64,000 nt of DNA from Cunninghamia lanceolata (Eukaryota; Streptophyta; Pinopsida; Cupressales; Cupressaceae), in assembly GCA_027924645.1 (NCBI GenBank), contig BSBN01001343.1:682001-746000 (forward strand). Direction: 5' to 3'. Made by a program: the position numbers and the translations under genes. Positions 59,041-64,000 of this stretch are shown here, in pieces. The notes below the pieces were generated by a model. That model ran no database searches, was not told the origin of the DNA, and worked only from the letters and a program-made list of their open reading frames with translations. Every line of letters starts with the position of its first letter. Within the stretch, counting starts at the first letter, position 1.

Positions 59041-62000
59041 ATCCCTTAGGTGCATGGGGTTTTGCATGTAGAAGATATTAGGGTTTACATACATGAAAAC
59101 GTTAAAGAATTTGGGGAATCTAAGCTGATGGATATCTACCACAAGGAACTGATAGATGAATCACTTGAACTTAAACTCCAATTCAAGGCCATCCATGATA
59201 AGCATTCGGACAGCGTATCCATTTCCCCTATTTTATAGAAGATGAGTGGGTCTGATATGTTTTGATCAAAGTGCATGACAACTTCATGTGGTTGAATAGA
59301 CCATTTAAGATCACAAAAGATGCTATTAAAGTGGTAACTAGTTTGTACTCATTCAGAGAGTTACCTATTCTCAAATCAGTCAAAAACTAAATTGTGAGTG
59401 AGGCTACCAGATCAAAATTTGACAAGAGGGCAATGACAATTGAAGATATCATTGATCTGGTTATCAAGTTTGCATCCATGATAATTGGTTACAAGATATA
59501 TCACTTCATTAGGGAAAATTCAATACTCAGAACTACAATTTACACTGCTTATCAAATGCTAAGAGAAAATGCTAACTATGATCTTTGTGAGCTTCTCCTG
59601 AACCAACTATTAGAGAATTTGTAGAAAATAAAGAAAGATAAAAAGAATTCATTCAAGTATGGTGGCTTGATACTTTGCCTATTCTTCTACTATATGAATG
59701 AACTACCTAGAACTAGTGGCTGGATATGGCAAAATGACAGACCTCTTGCCATACAAATCAGGGATTATTTATATGGGCTTGGTGATGCCAAGGCACAAAA
59801 TACAGCACTGTGGGGTTACTTCAAAAACTTCCAAAGTATAATGTAGGTTAGAGAGAGAATCCCCCAATCTCTAGTTGAAAAATACAAAGATACAGTGTGC
59901 TTCATGGTAGACACTAATCAATGCCTAATGGAGGTAGTGGAACCAAGAATAGTGTGGATCATGCCAATGGGGTATGAGGCTAATGAGAAAATCCTAGAGT
60001 TGCACATCCAACACCTGCTGAGTCAACCCAAGGACCCTAAGGTAGAAAGGTTTGGAACATTCCAAGAGCTAAGTGTAAAAGTTCATGTTGAACTGAGATA
60101 GCCTGAAATCAAGAGAAAAGTGAGAAGAGAAGTGGAAGAATTTGCCAAGAGACATGGAATATCAAAGGAGGCAGTTGATGCTAATAGAGAGAAGATGGAA
60201 AGAGCATAGAAAGAAAGACAAGAAACAAAAAAGGAAAGTGCTCTGATGCAAGCCCTCTCCTGGACCAAATCCTCCAAAAGATCTACACCTGCCACATCTA
60301 AGAGCCAAAAAGAATTAAAACCAGAAGCCCAGACATCCAGAAAGGGAGAGAAGAGAACAAAGAAAAAGGCAACAAGGTCCTATACAAGTCAGAAGGATGA
60401 TGAAGAAACTAAGACCAATGAGGAAGTCAAGAAAATGAAGAAGAAGAAAGTATCTGGCGAATCCTCTACCAGTCAAGACAAGGAACAAGAGGCATAAGAA
60501 TTCATTGAAAGACCTACTCTCTGCATTGATGATATCATCAAATCAGTCACTATGAATGGGAACTTGAAACCAATGACTAAATTTTATGATGATTATAGTG
60601 AAGCTGATCAGAAGATCCTACAAGAAGCTACAGTCAGGTATTTAAACATCTACAACAAAGCATTCATTGAAATTATATCTCTAATTCCTAAAAGTCTAGA
60701 AAAGGAACTTGAAATAAGAAAGAATAATGCCATGGCAAAAGACCTAGAAATCTAGGAGCAGATTGCTATCCAACTCTATCCCTCCATCACTCCGAAGCAA
60801 AAAAACATGATCTTCAAAGATTGCAAGGATGAGTTTCGGAGAAAAGCCAGAATGAATAAGCTTATGCTCGGAGAGACTGATCAGGTGGCTAAAGAGACTG
60901 AAGAGATCCTCCAGAATGCCTATAAAAGATTCAATATTCCTATTATAGAGGACTTAGGTGATGAACTCTCTACCATGGATGACAAAGGAGAATCTACTGA
61001 GACAGTTGTGGAAGAGACAAATGAGACAAGTGAAGAGAAAGCTAAGGACTTAGATTCCTCTGTTCTGAAAGAGGAAGTTCTTGGAGAAGCAGACACCTCT
61101 CTTCTGGATCCCCCTGCAGACTCTAGAATTGAAGGAAAAGAAAGAAAACAAGAGAGCATCAATCAAGGAGAAGAAGTGAAGGGAAGAGAAGAAGGTCAAA
61201 CAGAGAAGACCACAAGTGATAGTACTGAGGCTGTAGAAGGATAGAAGACTCTATCTCCGGCAAGAGACACTACAAGAACTATTAAAGATTTCTTGACTAA
61301 AGAAATGGTGGAGATTGATGAACCAGAGCTACTTCAAGGACCATTCAATTTTGATTCTCTATCCCTAGTTCAAACTATGAAGATAGCATCCTTTTCTCAA
61401 GCATAGGCAAAAGAAAAACTTTTGAAGTCTCACATGGAAGACTGTGAGCTAATAGAGATTACATCTAGTGCAATGGAGAAAATCATGCCATCCTTCCAGA
61501 AGGATCTTTCAGCCTCTTCATCTGGTAACTTAAAATCTCTTGTTAATTCAATTAGCACACATTTTGATTATTTGGAGAAGTCAGCTGAAGATAAAGTTTG
61601 GAAAGAATTTTTGGGAAAGGGACTCTTTGAAGTACAAGGGATAATAACAAATGATAGGAGAAATATGGATATTGGGATAAAGAGCTTAGAAAATGCACTT
61701 AAAGATGGTAGAGAAATATATAAATTTTGTTTATCCTGGTCTAAAGTGACAAATGATATTGAGAAGAAAGTGAAATAACAAGAGGATAAACTGTCAAGTC
61801 TATCTCAAAGTTTTGATCCTCTCACCTCCTCCATAGTAAATCAAGAGTGTCAGACTATTACAGTCATAAATGAAATAAAGAAGCTAGAGAAGGAGAAGAG
61901 AAATAGAATAAATAGGTTAAGTGAACTTAGAGGGATAATTATCCCTAAATTAGAGGCCATGCATGAGGCCCTATCTGATGCTCAGACCACAGCTAAGACC

Positions 62001-62147
62001 AGTGATCCGACAGATCTAAAGAGGACAGAAGATTTTACATTCCTGTTGGGTGGTCATATCTCAATTTTGGACAGGATGAAGCAGAGTTGGGCAACAAAAT
62101 TTGTCCAGTTGAAGACAACTTTTGTAGATATACTTCAGTATATGTAA
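59041..62147 (+). pseudogene. Element G ORF2: long unknown protein, pseudogene
   Basis: Readable from about 59050 (HGVLHVEDIRVYIHENVKEF) to TAA 62145-62147, about 1030 codons. One frameshift near 59230; afterwards the same frame is kept for 2.9 kb with about ten stops. The N-terminal third looks globular (FMWLNRPFKITKDAIKVV, FDKRAMTIEDIIDLVIKFAS, YGGLILCLFFYYMNELPRTS, WIMPMGYEANEKILELH). The middle is lysine- and serine-rich low complexity (60246-60497), then an acidic stretch (60980-61240), and the end is helical with coiled-coil character (61422-62147). I cannot assign a domain; RT, integrase, protease and transposase motifs are absent. Maintenance of a single long frame despite decay suggests it was once under selection as protein. 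Confidence 0.7.
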
Positions 62148-62385
62148 GTATGTTATGTATATATATTTATGCGGCCAAGTATAGATTATTTTTGGAAATT
62201 TTGGTATGTGGATCCTACCCTTTGCCATTGATGTCAAAGGGGGAGTGAGGAGCAGTGAAAAATGTGGGATCTAACTAAGGGGGAGCTCCAAAAAAGTGTA
62301 CATTAGAACAGAGCATTAGCTAAGGGGTGGTGTGACACTTAGTCATTTTTCACTAAGTGTTTCCATCAATGCCAAAGGGGGAGAT
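62148..62385 (+). other. Element G 3' tail with duplicated PPT module
   Basis: CCCTTTG (62218-62224) and CAAAGGG (62235-62241) form an inverted repeat whose right arm runs into GGGGAG, as in C1 and C2. A second AGGGGGAG is at 62278. The true PPT AAAGGGGGAGA is at 62374-62384. Confidence 0.78.
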
Positions 62386-63468
62386 TGTTGGCAAGAGAGA
62401 CTGTGTGGCTTCATGAATGTTGTCACTAATGGCAACAAAGTCCTTCCCACACATCTGCAGGACATGATATGTCTATACCGGATGTCAGATTGAAGAGTGT
62501 TGTGCTCCGGTAAGCAAGAACAGAGCATGCAGCAAGGTCTGACAATTAGGTCTGGATCTCTCAGAGGAAGTATCTCAACAAAGTATGGACTTGGGAAAGT
62601 CAAGAGGAGTATCATGACTGATAGATTCCAGAGATTGAGCCTCCGGTGATGAAAGAGTGAAAAGGTATAAGCACCTGAGTGTTGGGTTCCTGTTTGGCAG
62701 AGTAGACTAAGGAAGACCTGACCGGTAGAGCATCAGACCTTAATCCGGATGAGATATTGAAGGTGATCAAGCTTTTTAAGGGATCATTCATGATGGGCTG
62801 ACATGATTGATGACTTCTATAAGCATCTCTTTTATATGCGTCACTTGGTAAGCAAGGATTCAGCCAACAAATTAGAGTTTGAGATAATATTGAGTATTCC
62901 AGATGCCAACTAAAAGGATGTTGAAATCCTTTGTGCGGTTATATATACCAGATGGATTTCAATGAGAAGTGTGTGTGTGGTGTATTGTAAAGTGCAAAGA
63001 AAAGTAGAAATAGTGTGGAAGCATTATACAGGTCTGGTATGTGACAAGATAGTAGCACCAAAGAAGAGGAAGAATGAAGTGTAGTAGATCAGTGTATTGA
63101 GCCTAACCAGAACTAAACCTCAGCATAAGTGGATGCTTCTCATCAGTTCAAGTATCTTATTACTTTCTTTGTATCTTCTAGGCAGTAAGCCTCTTGTGAG
63201 CAGTGTGCTCAGGTAGTGAGCCCTAATTAGCAAGTGCCATTTTGTACTTCTATTATTTTAACAAAGAATACAATCTTGGGTTAGTCACCCCATGATTTTT
63301 CTCTTAACATGGTTTTCCATGTCAAAATCATTGTGTTATGTGTATTGATTTTGTTTCTACTTCATGGTTATGGATGCTTATTTGTTTGATGCTGCACTAG
63401 TTATTAAGAAGAACATAAAGTTAAATTAATTAAGATAACTGATTCACCTGCCCTCTCAGTTATCAACA
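62386..63468 (+). repeat. Element G 3' LTR (1083 bp)
   Basis: TGTTGGCAAGAGAGACTG to CAGTTATCAACA. Followed by TSD agcat and in-frame E integrase. Confidence 0.92.
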
Positions 63469-63473
63469 AGCAT

Positions 63474-64000
63474 TTCATCCACAGACTGATGGACAAATAG
63501 AGGTAGTGAATAAGAGCTTGGGAAACTTGTTGAGGTGTTTGGTTGGAGAGAAGGAAGGAAATTGGGACTTGATTCTATCACAAGCAGAGTTTGCATACAA
63601 TAATTTAGTAAATAGGAGTACCGAAAGAACACATTTTGAGATTGTGATAGGAAATAAACCTAGAGGAGTTATAGAGTTGAGAGATATCAGCATGGAGGAC
63701 AAGAGGAGTGTAGAAGTGAAAGAATTTGCAGGACACATGGAGACAGTGCATAATCAGGTTAAGAAGCATTTAGAGAAGATGAATAGTAAGTATAAGGAAC
63801 ATGCAGATGAGAAGAGGAGACATAAAGAATTTGAAGTTGGAGATGAAGTAATGGTATATCTGAGAAAAGAGAGATTTGCAGTTAGGACATATAACAAGTT
63901 GAAGATGAAAAAGTTTGGACCTTATAAGATACTCAAGAAGTTTGATTTAGGAAATGCATATGAAGTAGAGCTATCAGAGACATTGGGTATATCACCTATT
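63474..64000 (+). pseudogene. pol: Element E integrase C-terminal part, to the window edge
   Basis: Resumes in frame at HPQTDGQIEVVNKSLGNLL, which includes the catalytic Glu. Then WDLILSQAEFAYNN, VGDEVMVYLRKERF, a GPY-type motif (KKFGPYKILKKF) and GNAYEVEL to the end. It is open throughout the 526 bases. The chromodomain expected by comparison with A would lie beyond 64000. Confidence 0.9.

Larger units (their letters stand above)
56007..63468 (+). mobile_element. Element G: non-autonomous copia-type element with gag-like ORF and an unknown long ORF
   Basis: LTRs 56007-57082 and 62386-63468, an iMet-type PBS at 57085 and a PPT at 62374. TSD aacat (56002-56006) and agcat (63469-63473), one transition. 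The internal 5.3 kb holds an ORF with coiled coil and four CCHC knuckles and a second long ORF, but no protease, RT, RNase H or integrase. PBS context, PPT and part of the LTR (56800-56950) match the C family, which suggests mobilisation in trans by C-type proteins. Confidence 0.9.
49825..64000 (+). mobile_element. Element E: Ty3/gypsy chromovirus-like, visible 3' part, split by F and G
   Basis: Gag, protease, RT, RNase H and integrase relics on the plus strand, related to element A. The 5' end lies beyond C1 (outside the window), the 3' end beyond 64000. Two later insertions, F (gag) and G (integrase), are flanked by TSDs, and the E reading frame is continuous across both once one TSD copy is discounted. 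Confidence 0.88.

Overview
The window is heterochromatin-like plant DNA made almost entirely of decayed LTR retrotransposons inserted into one another. I see no intact host gene, no tRNA or rRNA gene, and no CRISPR or prokaryotic feature. The coding relics are plant-type: Ty1/copia gag-pol, Ty3/gypsy chromovirus gag-pol with a C-terminal chromodomain, tRNA-iMet-type primer sites (TGGTATCAGAGC) and a plant-mobile-domain (PMD) relic. Long LTRs, deep nesting and heavy stop-codon decay fit a large-genome seed plant. A gymnosperm is my guess; the species cannot be read from this sequence.

The layout resolves into a nest supported by terminal motifs and 5-bp target-site duplications (TSDs). Ty3/gypsy element E (+) is the outermost visible layer (49825-64000 and presumably left of the window). 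Copia element C1 (+; 3' half 5152-6347, 3' LTR 6348-6539 plus 48581-49819) sits in the E gag region. Element P, an LTR element with an antisense PMD relic, occupies 1-5151 and abuts C1. Gypsy element D (-; 6540-48575) sits in the C1 3' LTR. A tandem copia array C2 (LTR-int-LTR-int-LTR; 13015-47685) sits in the D 5' LTR. Non-autonomous element B (19546-33953) sits in the middle LTR of C2, and gypsy element A (20468-26841) sits in the left LTR of B. Copia element H (-; 36411-43438) sits in the second internal region of C2. Short element F (50120-52525) and non-autonomous element G (56007-63468) sit in E gag and E integrase.

The autonomous-type elements A, C1, C2, D, E and H carry recognisable gag, protease, reverse transcriptase, RNase H and integrase, all broken by stops and frameshifts. 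B, F and G lack pol. G has an unusual gag-like ORF (coiled coil plus four CCHC knuckles) and a second ORF of about 1000 codons with no domain I recognise. Its PBS, PPT and a stretch of LTR match the C family, suggesting it used C-family proteins in trans. B has LTRs of about 2.57 kb full of short ATACAA-type repeats and an unknown ORF of about 770 codons. B and G are the best candidates here for something not well described.

The left 4 kb (P) holds AT-rich tandem repeats, the antisense PMD pseudogene, a degenerate repeat field, and then a polypurine tract with its 3' LTR. Nothing in the window looks expressed as an intact protein.
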